DNA of 64,000 nt from Ottelia alismoides (lineage: Eukaryota; Streptophyta; Magnoliopsida; Alismatales; Hydrocharitaceae), in contig JAZKJV010009629.1 of NCBI GenBank assembly GCA_037367405.1, positions 803,501 to 867,500 of the forward strand, given 5' to 3'. Below are positions 1 to 10,594 of this stretch, one piece after another. Position numbers and translations under genes: made by a program. Under the pieces are notes generated by a model. It did no database searches. It saw only the letters and a program-made list of their open reading frames with translations, and was not told the DNA's origin. Position 1 is the stretch's first letter; the number at the start of each line of letters is the position of its first letter.

Positions 1-1152
1 GTACTCCTGACCGTGGGATCAAGAACGATCCTACGGTCGTCTGCTGCTCCTGATGACGGGTGACGTGGGCGGCTCTGGACCGTTCGATCAAGATGATCGA
101 ACGGTGGCTGGGCCTTCTTCTTCAACGGACCTCTGCCGCCTGCGGAGGAGATGGCAGGGCTCCGACGATGTGGCCTTGGCTCCGCCCGTCCCTCCTAGTG
201 TCGATGATGCTCTCCGAGGACTCGGAGGTATCCCAGAAGGAGCACGGCGGTGCGGCGAGGGTCAGGTGGCTTCAGGAGCTGGAGAGGGGCGTCAGAGCTC
301 CGTGGCGGCGAAGCTCAAAAGGAGCTCCGGTGAACTTCCGATAATGAATGGCAGGTACCTGCAGGTGTTAGAAGAGTAGCCGAAGCAAGTGGTGCACTCG
401 TGGAGATGTGGAGGATGACGGCGAGGCCTAAAGCGAGGTGAACGGGTGCTCGGCGATGGTGCTCCAGCCAAGTGGTGGAGCTGGAACCGATGGAAGGTGA
501 AGTAAAGTGTCTGAGGGCGTGAATGGTACCACGAGGATGAGAGCTCCATCGCGGAGCTTGGCGAAGTGAGAACGAGTCGAGAAGATGACGGTGAAGGTGT
601 AATTAAATGCGAGAAAAGTGAAGAAAAATAAGATCGAGAATCAAACGGAGATGGAGGAATTTACCTGGGGTTTGGAGCTCGAGGTCGAGGTCCAGGTCAT
701 TGCTCGAAGGGGCGGTAAGTCCCTGAGCTCAAGCAGTGACTCAGAGGAGTGGCTGCGACACAGCGGTGGCGTCGAGGATCTCGCCGAAGAAGATGACCGT
801 CTTCGCTCGAGGATTCGTTCAATCTCTGTCACCAATCGGACTCTCCGAGCTCGGGGGATCTCTCAGGGGTGGCGGATGGGTGTGAAATCGGCCGGAGGGC
901 GAGTATTTATAGGTTGAAGTAGCCGACCGGGCTGGTGATAAAGTGCGGTTCATGGAGTTCATGGAGCATTGCTGGCGGTCGACGTGGGTAGCGAGGTGGC
1001 TGGCGAGGATAAGGAATGAGTGGGGAAGGACGTAGAGGTGATGGTGGTCGTCGATGGTGGAGGAAGCGTTGCTGAAAATAGAAAGGGGCAACCCCTCCCG
1101 CAAGGCGGAGATCGTGGGAGAGAGGGGTGCCAGAGGTAGGAGACGAGGTTGT

Positions 1153-1180
1153 GGCCGTTGGATCTTGCGATCCAACGGCC
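1153..1180. repeat. Perfect 12-bp-arm palindrome carrying CCGTTGGATC
   Basis: Arms GGCCGTTGGATC and GATCCAACGGCC are separated by TTGC. It lies in the GC-rich part of LTR E. The AACGG core on each arm resembles the core of plant MYB3R/MSA sites; a regulatory role is inference. Confidence 0.85.
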
Positions 1181-1485
1181 CAGATCTAATCACTAAGGAG
1201 CGTGCGAGATCTGATCGAGGCGAGGGGATCTTAGGGCCCTGGAGGCCAACACGTGGCATGATGGGATGAAGCGCGCTCGGGCGGCCGTGATGAGATCAAG
1301 GCTTAGATCGGAGGGTTGGGATGCAAGGCGGGATGAGCGGTTGCGATGGAGGGCGGCGTGCATCATCCAAGGGTGTAACGTGCGACGTGTGGCGCACTGT
1401 GGGCGAGGCGCTAATGAGCAAGTCAGATAAGGCCTTGGAGATGATCAGACGGTGGACATTTAAGGCATACGTGGAGGCGGATCCA

Positions 1486-1513
1486 CCGTTGGATCTGGAA
1501 GGAGATCCAACGG
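1486..1513. repeat. Second CCGTTGGATC palindrome in LTR E
   Basis: Arms CCGTTGGATCT and AGATCCAACGG are perfect 11-mers around a 6-base loop. This is the same motif as the palindrome about 300 bases to the left. Confidence 0.85.
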
Positions 1514-1658
1514 CTGATAGCGCAGGCGGATGAGTCAAAGGGGGCGGGCTGCGTGGCGCAACCAGAGGGTGCCACGTGGCCACCTGTGATTGGCTGAAAG
1601 TAAAAATTAATATAGGGAGAGGAAGAGGCCGAATTTGGAAAAACTCAAAACATGAAAG

Positions 1659-1683
1659 TTGTAGATCTTGATGAGATCTACAA
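1659..1683. repeat. Palindrome around the ATGAAAGTTGTAGAT motif
   Basis: Arms TTGTAGATCT and AGATCTACAA surround a 5-base loop. The left arm overlaps CATGAAAGTTGTAGAT, a motif that also occurs in LTR G (reverse complement at 47478-47493) and LTR H (about 62596-62612). Confidence 0.8.
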
Positions 1684-2202
1684 GTTTTATGTTGACCAAA
1701 GACGTAGATGAGGTCAAATATGATAGAAAAAATACAAAGATACAAATATACATATAGATAGTATACAAAGAGGCCCAAAAAATCAACTTTTTCATACGAG
1801 CTCCAAATTGGATGAAATCAGTCTCATTTTAAAGGTTTTTTAATGTGTATTAACCTGAAAGTGAGTAGACCTAGTTTGGAGTTGGTATGAGGGATCTATG
1901 GGCATTTTGAGGTCCAAGGGCTTTAGGGCTTTATTGGTGCTCTTACAAAGGGGATTCCTGTCTCTCTTCCTTATAATATTAACTAAGGTGTACATAGTAT
2001 AAGGGAGAGTTTATTTTTATGAGGTGGATATTTTACAAGGGATTTTAGCTTCTCATTTAAATGCAAATGGAGTGCTAAAATACATGTATTATGAATGCAT
2101 GTATGAATGCTATTTATGCATTATAAAGGGAAATATGCCTCTATTTACTCAGGAACATGGATCTATTTTTAACTTTTGGAGTGATGAATCACAGATTCAT
2201 CA

Positions 2203-2440
2203 GCGGTCAACTGTGAGCTGAGGATGACCGGAAACATTTGGGGGGGCCCGCAAGGAAGGCGTATTTCAACGTTGATGGTAAAACCTTGAGCTCAGGTGGG
2301 GTCTAAATCGGCTCTGCAATAACCTCTGCTATTGTACTGGTATACGGTATGTGATCTGTGCTCTGTAGACTATCCATCTTGGCTATTGACGGCTCAACAG
2401 ATAGAATATCCGATAGATCTGTAATGAATGATTTCTGCTG
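2203..2440 (-). pseudogene. Start of reverse transcriptase region of element A, cut by E
   Basis: The minus-strand translation just left of the protease contains a PPELKVLPSTLKYAFL-like stretch, the conserved lead-in to reverse transcriptase in Athila/Tat pol. Element B has the matching segment at about 28200-28260 (PELKPLPQSLKYRFL). The reading breaks at 2202, where LTR E begins. No catalytic part of RT is left in the window. Confidence 0.65.
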
Positions 2441-3310
2441 TTAAAAGAAGGGCTCGTCAAGATGTTCAATATTTTTATCAATGAACGGCTCAGATATCTC
2501 AGCAATAATCTCAGAAAGATGTCTCTCATCTGTGCATAAATCAGGAAATTCAACAAATGGCTCAGATATCTGGACCTCAGAACTCTGCTCAAACTGCTCA
2601 TCGGTAACTATCTCAATTGGACCACCAAGGGAACTCATGTCAACTATACTTTCCAGAGAGTCCTTTTGGGAAAGGAACTCCTGGGTATCTATAAAATTCG
2701 TGAAAAGATCTGTCTCTCTGAATTCAACAAGAAAATCACAATCATCTGGCTCTGATATAACTTTCTCTGTATCATCTGCTGTTGGTGGAGGTGATGGTCT
2801 AGGATCAGAGTTCGTCTCAATTTTCACCTTGTCACTACGAGAGTGAAAGATGATCTCTCCAGTACCATAATCAACTGCTGCTTCGGCCGTTCGGAGGAAC
2901 GGTCGACCTAGTATGATCGGGGTATGGAGTAACGGTGCAGGCGTGTCTATATCCATGACAACAAAATCAACAGGGAATTACATTCCCTGCACCGTTACAA
3001 TAACAACCTCTAAAATGCCTCTTAGCCTCTTAATCGATTTATCGGCAAACTGAAGGATCATTCTGGTTGTTTTATGAGGCCCTAACTAGAATTCAGTTAA
3101 TAAAGTGGAAGGCATGAGATTAACGGAGGAACCGCTATCGAGAAGAGTACGATTAAATTCTTGATCAAAGATATGGCAACATATGTGAGGTGCTCCCTTG
3201 TCTTTCTTTTTAGGTGGAAGGTTACTAATGGCATGAACTGTGGCCATGGTCAAGATGTGTTTCTCTATTTCCTTAAACTGTTCTTCCTTGGTTGACATTT
3301 TTGGGTACAT
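2441..3310 (-). pseudogene. Retroviral-type aspartic protease region of element A
   Basis: The enzyme would cleave the Gag-Pol polyprotein inside virus-like particles. The 3086-3310 frame ends in LLDSGSSVNLMPSTLL, in which DSG is the retropepsin active-site triad. After a break, the 2441-2956 frame opens with a PIILGRPFL motif, the C-terminal protease signature, then runs into a long acidic linker (residues about 55-170) with no known domain. Element B has the same layout (27340-27772). The 3085-2957 interval holds in-frame stops or a shift, so this is a pseudogene. A spacer leading to pol fits the linker; no function is claimed for it. Confidence 0.8.
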
Positions 3311-3371
3311 GCCTCTTTCATTCCTTTTTTTACTGTAGGCATGTATTCCATGGCCTTAAGGAGTGGCATCT

Positions 3372-5986
3372 TTAAAAAGATGTTCTGTAAGATCTCAGCC
3401 ACTCTAGGATCAGGTAGTGCTGTTTTTGATTTTTGATTTTTTTAGCTTTGAGAGCAGAAGGAAATGGCATCGAATCAGAATAAACATGCAAATATTCATT
3501 TCCTTTATTCAAAGTAGAATCATCATGTACAAGAGGACAACCGGAATCAGTCTGTACAGTGCTGTCCAATCTAGGTGAAGGAAAAACAAAATCTAAAATA
3601 GAACGGGAAGCTGCTGCTGGTGAAGAGGAAGAATATGCTACTGGTATATTCTCCCTTGTTGATGGTGATCTACATCTGCCTGGTGAAGGTGGTGGTGAAG
3701 GTGGTGAAACTCCAGATGTGGGTGCTTCTACACTGGGCCTCTCGACTGCTGATGAAGGAGATGATGTAGAAGACGATGCTCTCTCAGTGGATTGATCTCC
3801 CAACCCCAACTGCCGCATAGGCGGCTGCAATCTCCTACCGCTCCTGAGATGAATGGCGTCAGATAAACATGTAAAATCAAGGGACATACCTGTATCGGGG
3901 GTGGGCGGGCTATTGGCTACCTGCTCCTTGCTTCTGAAGTTGTTGGGGTTGGCTTCAACCTGTGCTGGAATCAGTGTCTTGGTGGTGGTCAGGTCGTCGA
4001 TCCGCTAAGTCACTTCATTCATGTTCTTCATAAGAAGTGTAAGTTGGTCCAGTTCTGGATTGACTGAAGGGGCCTCAGACTGCTCATTGACTGGATGTTG
4101 CTGAGGTTGATAGTACGGAGGCTATTAGTACCCATACGGATTCTGATAATAACGAGGAGGAGGGGGAGAATACTGTCCATAATATGCAGTCTGCTGCTGG
4201 TTAGGATGAGGGAAATACATAGACTGCTGCTGAGGTTGGCCTTGTCTCCGCTTTTGGAACTGAAGTGGAGACTGATATTGAGGCTAGAACTGCTGGTACT
4301 GCTACTGTATGCCTCCTTGAAACTGGTGGGCGGGTCTCTGACCCTGCTGTGAACCCAACTGGCCTTGCCCTGACGGACGGGGCTGGTTTCGCTCACGGTC
4401 GAACCAGATACCATTGACCTCCTAAAAACCAAGTGGAGGTGGAGACTACTGCTCAAGAATGTAGGCTACTTCCTGTTGATACGGAACTATCTGATGTGAA
4501 TGCTGCTAAACCTGATCAAGTGTTTGCACGTAGTAGACATGCTGAACTGTGGATGGTCCTCCGCTACTCTGTTTGGTGAAAAAGTCTGCTCCCTAGTAGA
4601 GGTATTGGCTGCTGCACTCGTACTTTGGATTGCGCTGATCGTATTTACAAGAAGCTCCAGGTGCTTTGTTATCTCATCCAGCTTATCCAGGTTCTTTGTC
4701 CTATGCTCGATCACATGAAGCTTATCAAGTTTCTGGGATCTCTTTTCAATAATTTCCACTTTGAATAGGTGGTTTCCAATGATGGCCAGGTCAGTTCTAT
4801 CCACCTTATCCACTTCTTTTGTTTCCATCATATTGACATTCTTGTGGGGTACTGCAGGGGCGGTGACGGGGTGCTTCTGAAAAGCACGTGAAGAAGAAAG
4901 AGCTGCTGAACTTTCCGCCATCTCCTCAAAAATTTGGTAAAGGACATCCTCATCCTTGTTGAAGTGACTTCCCATACAAGCGGCATCTACCAGCTTCTGA
5001 TTCTCAATGCTTAAACCCCCAAAGAAATTTTGTACAAGGCTGGTCTTTGGAATATCATGATGGGGGCATTTCTCCGTCAGATCTTTGAATCGTTCCCATG
5101 CCTCGTGAATAGGCTCTTTGGGCATATGGGAGAAATTAGCAATCAAGGATCACATTTAGTTGAGTCGTTCAACTGGATAATACTTGTTCATAAATGCGGA
5201 CCTCAACTCTTCCCAAGTAGTGACAACCTTCCCCAAGTGATTTAACCAATACAAAGCTTTGTCCATCAGACTGAATGGAAAGGCGGCCATCTACACTACC
5301 TCTAATGGGACATTTGGGTAGTGTATTGTTCCACAAATGCGATCAAACTGCTGGAGGTGTATATAAGGTTCTTCATTAATATTTCCATGGAATATTGGGA
5401 GAAGTGGTAAAATAGTAGGCTTAAGCTCAAAATTCCCATGAACCGTAGGGATATGTATCCAAGAATTTGTCTGTCCTGCCCCTGGATTATAAGCATTTTT
5501 TAGTGTAGGCTTAGCCCCAGGTTCTATATGAGGTTCTTCTCCCCCATTCCCACCTCTAGGGTTTCTGTTATCCCCCTCTCTCCTTTCTTCTCTTTCCTAT
5601 CTCATCTCGAGAATCATGTCTCTCAATGCGTTTTGAAAGTTAGCCTGCTCTGCTATCTGGGCTTGAATTGTCTGGATGGAGGCTAACATGGTGCTGTTGA
5701 TCTCTCTCTGTTCTGACATGGTTCCCTTTCCCTTTGGTGGCATCAAGTGTTCGGTGTCTGACTCTGAAAATGTGCATGATACTCGATTAGTACTCAAAAT
5801 TGATGGAGTCTCAGATATTGATTCGAGATTAAAGCCAATATCAAATAGTGGATTGATGGATGTTGTGAAGGGCGAAGTGGAGAAAGAGGAATATTCAGGA
5901 AGTGAGTCTCCCTGAATAGAAGGTGAACGGCTCGGAGTGTAGAATGAGTTCGTAGAGTCCGAACGAGAAATACCCCGGTCTGACAT
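3372..5986 (-). pseudogene. gag of element A
   Basis: Gag is the structural protein of the particle. The likely start is the ATG at 5986-5984 (MSDRGISRSD), in line with the leader and followed by a long open frame to 5597. The core has FELKP, LLPIFHGN and EEPYIHLQQF at about 5350-5440, matched by FHGFATEEPHIHLQEF in element B, then LPPHDIP-type and NFFGGL motifs at 4487-5146. A glutamine-rich part follows (4028-4456) and then HLRSGRRL (3830-3850), typical of the Athila/Tat gag-pro boundary. I see no CCHC zinc knuckle. TAG stops at 4005-4007, 4284-4286, 4303-4305, 4422-4424, 4446-4448 and 4506-4508 mostly fall where Gln is expected, so the copy is dead. Confidence 0.85.
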
Positions 5987-7385
5987 CTTCGAAATCAATA
6001 GGCAGGATGCGAGAACACGAAGGTCAATGCAAGAGTGAAAGTGAATGAAGGCGCTAATTGCGTAGAAGGATCTTTATTGCTGGGAAGTAAACACAATACA
6101 AACCCCCAGTTCACCAACTCAACTCAATGTGAAGACCGTGCTGGTTTGGTCAATTATCTTGTCAATTTTAGAGTTTAGTGACAATATAATCTATCAGAGC
6201 GGTTAAAGCGAGATGTTAGGAACCCAATGCTCTCAGGAGACTAGCCTAATCCCAAAGTTAGATCTTTCCCAGCCAGTATGAATTACGGGCCATTTACTGG
6301 CTACCCGATCAATTCAATCTGTTAAGGACATCACGAGCCGCTTTACCGGCTACCGGATAGATCCTCACTAGAGAACGACTAACCCAAGATAGTAGTCTAA
6401 AAAGAGTTCGGGCGTGGCTCTATCCTAGTGTGTGGGTCGCTCTCTCGCTACATACAAACCAAACAATGAGGGGGTTACTCTCCCCAAAATAATGATTTTT
6501 CCTTGTGTTTATTTTAGGGTAAAGTTTTCTTTAGCAGTCCAATATTTTAGGCAGTTGTCACTTGGTTAAAATATTTTCAAAGAATCACCTACTGAGTTTC
6601 CAATTTCCTTTTTAACTTATGTGAGTGAAAATAAGAAAGGAGATCGAAAATGCCAATGCGCGATTAAAAACAATGATGCATGTAGGGGTTAGAGATGCGT
6701 ACCTTGTCACCAGCACTCTTCATGCAAGTGATCCGTGCAAAATTTAAATAAACTATCCTATATGATGCAAGTGAACCGTCCTAGATGATAGCTTCTATTA
6801 ACATGCAAGAACAAGTTAATTTGACTAAGTCCAAATTACGCTCTACTCTATAGGTACAGAAATTCTAGTTTAGGGTGTTTGGACCTAATTAATTACTTGG
6901 CTCAAGCAAATTAATTAAAGAAATTAAGAGGTAGCTCACGAAATCCGTGGGAAACAAAGAAAAATAAGGCGATGAAAACAAAACCGGTGAGATCCCCCAA
7001 GTGCACCGGCACTTGGTGAAACAGACCCCACAACAAATGAATGCCCATTTACAAGAGTCCAATTGGCTAGAAAAAAACTCTCTCTCTCTCTAATTTTTTT
7101 AATTCTTCTCCTCCTCTTCTCACGTTATCCTGCGGCTTGAGAAGAATCAAGCCACCTCCACGTCGCTTGGGTGCTTCGGCTCTCCTAGGATCGCCTCCTT
7201 CGCTCCGTGGGCCCTCGCAAGAAAAAGAAAAGGGAATGTGTAAGAAATATAATTATCAAATGTGAGAAAGAAAAATGAAATAAATGCAGTATGTATGAAT
7301 AATGAAGTGAATGACAAAATGTAAACATATATTTACAACCAAGAATAACAGGTCAAAAGAGAAACCTAACTACCCTTTCTGTGCC
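5987..7385 (-). other. 5' leader of element A
   Basis: This is the non-coding leader between PBS and gag. The part at about 6129-6485 is clearly similar to leader segments of elements C (about 49511-49870) and D (about 54579-54930). It includes a stem AGCCAGTA/TACTGGCT at 6271-6278 and 6295-6302. A CT microsatellite lies at about 7077-7093. The sense strand contains CAAGGTACGC near 6700, also present in C, which could be a splice donor; that is a guess. Confidence 0.7.
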
Positions 7386-7403
7386 TACCCGGCAACAGCG
7401 CAA
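7386..7403 (-). other. Primer binding site of element A (tRNA-Asp type)
   Basis: The minus strand reads TTGCGCTGTTGCCGGGTA, three mismatches from TGGCGCCGTTGCCGGGGA, the complement of the plant tRNA-Asp 3' end used by Athila-type elements. It lies three bases inside the LTR end, the normal place for first-strand priming. Confidence 0.75.
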
Positions 7404-7406
7404 TTT

Positions 7407-10329
7407 TGTTTATCGTGTTTTTCTCGAGGATCGATAGTTGATTGATATTTAAGTCGCTGCTATCCACAAAAATCCCGTGACAAACAAACAAATATTTTTT
7501 TTATTTTTGCTACTTATTAACCTGCATAACAGACAAGGTCGAACTCAGAGAGTCTACAAATCCCGAGGGTTATTCAAATAATCAAGAATTAATTAAGAGA
7601 AAACATGAATCTCAAATAATAACTATCCTTGGTTTTTTGTGATTTTTTATCCTTTTAATTTATTATTATTTATTATTTTTTTATTTTCTTATTTTCAATT
7701 CTTAGTGATTTTGATTTTGCAATTTTTTTTATTTTCAAAAATAACAAGAAGCAATATTCACAAGATCAAAAATACGCACACCAACTCTTTTTTGTATTTT
7801 TTAATTTATCAGTAATGCTCAGAAAAAATTAAAGAATTTTTTTTGAGTTTTGAAAGTTTTGAAATGTTTTTGAGAATTTTTGTGGAATTTTTAGATGTTT
7901 TTGTATTTTTTTAAATCAAATAGTGATAAAAATGCGAAACAATACACAACCTGGAGTAATTTGCAACTTAAAAATATTTTAAGTGCCCAAAACTCCTGAA
8001 AATTTATGACAAAATAGAAGCAATTATCTACAATTAGGAAGTGAAATCACTATTTTTGGATTTTTGTAGAATTTTCTGTGATTTTTATAAGATTTTTAGT
8101 ATTTTCAAAATTTTTTGGGTTTTATAAATAATGCGTAAAATTTGTACATAAATTAAAAGACAATGAAATAAAACTACCCTATTTTTTTTGAAATTTTTAG
8201 AGTTATTTTTTATTTTTTTATGAATTTTTGAATTTCAGGAAGATAAAATGACACTATTTTTTATTTTTTAGTAATAATAAATATTAAGAAAATGCTATGA
8301 AAATTTTATACAATGAAAATCACTACAACAAAAGCATGCATAAATTTTTTGAGAATTTTTAGGACAATAAAAACATTTATTTTGATGAAAAGATCAAACA
8401 AGTTTAAGGTTTGGAATGTAAGGACTAAAAGGTAATTATTCAAAAATTTTGCAGAGAATGGAACAATAATAAGCAGCAGGTAAGATGTTGTAAATTACCC
8501 AAACATTGTGTGCAATGCACATGACTTCATATTGGCAAGGGTCGTCTTCGTAAATTTTGGAAGTTCCAAGAGCCTCGATGCAAATATCCCAAAATTTTTA
8601 CTGTAAACAATATTCTCCTAGGGCTTCCAAGTTGCTTCGTTTTAACAAGACACAAGGAGGGCCAAGGGGGCACCGCCACCCCTCTCCGATCTGCGGCTGG
8701 TCGGTGGAGGCGTGCCCCTTTTTTTATTTTTTATTTTTTTTTGTAAAACCGAAAGATAGGAACAAAAAAATAAGAAATGTGTTTTTTTATTTTGTTATTT
8801 TTTGTTGTTTTCTTTTTAATGATCCTGCAAAACAAACGTTAGAGAAAACAAATATTTTTTATATTATTTTTTTATTATTTACAAATCGGAAAAATAAACG
8901 GGGATCCGACGAAAATGAAAGGATCGAATCCGATTCTCCAACCACTGTGCTTGGTTGGTGTTGATAGATCGTCGAAGATAGAAAAGAACGCGTGGAGATC
9001 GAGAAAGTGAGATGAAAATTCGGAATCGGAGATGGATCAAATGGAGAGGGATTTTTTTAAGATCTAAAAAGACAAAATGACTATGAAGAACAACTATGAG
9101 AAAATAAAAATATGATTAATCTAGGATAAAATAAGAAGAAAAATGACGGGTCTCACGTTAGGAGCGGAAATGCTTTTGTGATCGCCTCGACGAGGCCGAC
9201 GCGCTATCACCGAACGACTCGGAGGCTAGGCACCTTTCTAGATGAAAATTTTCTCTCGAAGATCGGACTCCTCTCCCAAAGATTGATCAAGTTGTAATGA
9301 GGGTGAAGGAGCCATATAAATAGAAAAGATAATTGAGATGAAATTTGAATTTTTGAATTTTTGGTTGAAGAGATAAGAGAGGTGAAAACTGAAATGAGAT
9401 AAAGATAAAGAGAGATAAAACTATTTACAAAATTAACTATTTTTTGTTGAATTTTCATCACTTTATTTATTTGAATAAAAATGTTATTTTTTATGGAGGT
9501 TAGTTAAGAAAAATTAAATATATACATATGCTATATACAAATATGACATTATCTACATGGGTAAATAAGCAAATTAGTTTTTTGTTTTAAAAATTTTGTT
9601 TTTGTTTTAAATAATTAGTAAAAATAATTTACAAATATATATAAATATATTTATTTACAAAATATATGGGAAAATTGCACAAACCACCCTAGAAAACCAA
9701 CTTTTTACTCTAAATCCAAAAATTATGAAATCACAACAATTTTAAAGATATTTTAATTTAGAATCCAATGGAAGTGAGATTGGTTTAATTTGAGTTCTTA
9801 TGGAGCCGGAATTGGTCTTTCAATTAGTGCTTAGTGTCTTTTTCCAAGTGTGGTTGCTTTTATTCTGTACATGATTTAATTGTGCAATTATTTTTATTAA
9901 TTAGAACACATTTTTATTTACAACTTTGGTGTTGGAAGTTATTTGATTTGGGGTCAATTAGTATACAAATAAAATAGTGTAGTATACAAATATATACATC
10001 ACACAATTTTTTTGGATTTTCTAATTGAGGACCCTACCACCCCCTACTTTATTCCTGGTCGATCAGGTCAAGTCTTGACCCTCTCTCAGGGTTCGGGTCA
10101 GCATGTATCTATTACATATATACATTCTTCCACTTTTTTGATTTTCTTTTCTTTATTTTTCCTTTCTTTCTTTATTTATTTATTTTAGGTTTAAATAATA
10201 TACAAATATACAATATTTACACACAGATGCAAGTTAGTAAGAATATGGAGTTAGTGTTATATACATGTGTTTTATAAGGGATTTTAAGCTAAAATAAATG
10301 AAAAAAGATGACGAATCGCAGATTCATCA
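7407..10329 (-). repeat. 5' LTR of element A
   Basis: The LTR is 2.9 kb, starts TGATGAATCTGC (10329) and ends ...ATAAACA (7407) next to the PBS. It is homologous over most of its length to the solo LTR at 10595-14041: shared blocks include TACAAATCCCGAGGGTTATT and GATTGATCAAGTTG. Short open frames inside it (for example 8557-8964) are not conserved as proteins in the other copy. Confidence 0.85.
9312..9322 (-). promoter_or_regulatory. Putative TATA box of LTR A
   Basis: The minus strand reads TATTTATATGG, conserved at the matching place in the solo LTR (12902-12912). It lies about 1 kb into the LTR, so U3 would be ~1 kb. Promoter activity is inferred from position and sequence only. Confidence 0.45.
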
Positions 10330-10594
10330 GGTGCCCAAGCAGAGACCAGCATAGAGATTCATTCATTTGACAGCACCTAAGTTCGGGTCTTTTGCCTTTG
10401 TAGAGACCCAAGAGATGGCTAGCAGTGACGAGCACACCGATTGGCAGCCCCAGAATACCACATATGTTCTAGATCTGGGCGCCATCAACAACACACTATT
10501 AGCCTCCCTGGAGACGATTCGGATGTAGATTATAGACCAGGGAGCCTTCATGGCAGAGGTGCGCAGAGAGATGGCACATATGCGAGCGGACAGA
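10330..10594 (+). pseudogene. N-terminal gag fragment of element B
   Basis: The plus-strand frame with FGSFAFVETQEMASSD and AINNTLLASLETI matches D's gag start on the minus strand at 54148-54340 (LGSFAFTETQEMATSDG, AINNTLLASLETM), which fixes the identity. A TAG at 10525-10527 stands where D has Gln. The left end is element A's LTR; the right end is the TSD of the solo LTR, beyond which the gag reading resumes at 14047. Confidence 0.75.
10590..10594. repeat. Target site duplication ACAGA (left copy)
   Basis: ACAGA at 10590-10594 is repeated at 14042-14046, exactly flanking the 10595-14041 LTR. Confidence 0.85.

Larger units (their letters stand above)
1..2202 (-). repeat. LTR of element E (truncated by window edge)
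   Basis: On the minus strand this begins with TGATGAATC at 2202, followed after three bases by GATTCATCA, the same palindromic LTR start seen on the other gypsy LTRs here. It has an AT-rich start (about 1600-2202) and a GC-rich body (1-1600), like the other LTRs. There is no polypurine tract next to 2202; the adjoining bases continue the pol reading of element A. So 2202 is the outer edge of an insertion into A. It may be a 5' LTR whose element continues off the left edge, or a solo LTR; the TSD partner of GCGGT (2203-2207) is not in the window. Open frames in the GC-rich part are on both strands and show no known domain. Confidence 0.75.
2203..10329 (-). mobile_element. Element A: Athila-like Ty3/gypsy element, 5' part
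   Basis: Reading the minus strand from 10329 downward the order is LTR, primer binding site, 1.4 kb leader, gag, protease and the first codons of pol, where element E cuts in. The remaining pol and the 3' LTR must lie left of the window. A inserted into plus-strand gag of element B: B sequence resumes at 10330, and D carries the same gag sequence uninterrupted at this point (about 54320). The family is called from the LTR termini, the tRNA-Asp-type PBS, the gag motif HLRSGRRL and the retropepsin motif. It is non-functional: gag contains many stops. Confidence 0.85.

Noticed and set aside
819..1778. Minus-strand ORFs of 146 and 160 codons
   Set aside because: They lie in the GC-rich part of LTR E, overlap frames on the other strand and have low-complexity composition without a known domain.
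2383..2601. Minus-strand 72-codon frame overlapping the protease region
   Set aside because: It is a shadow of the acidic linker frame 2441-2956.
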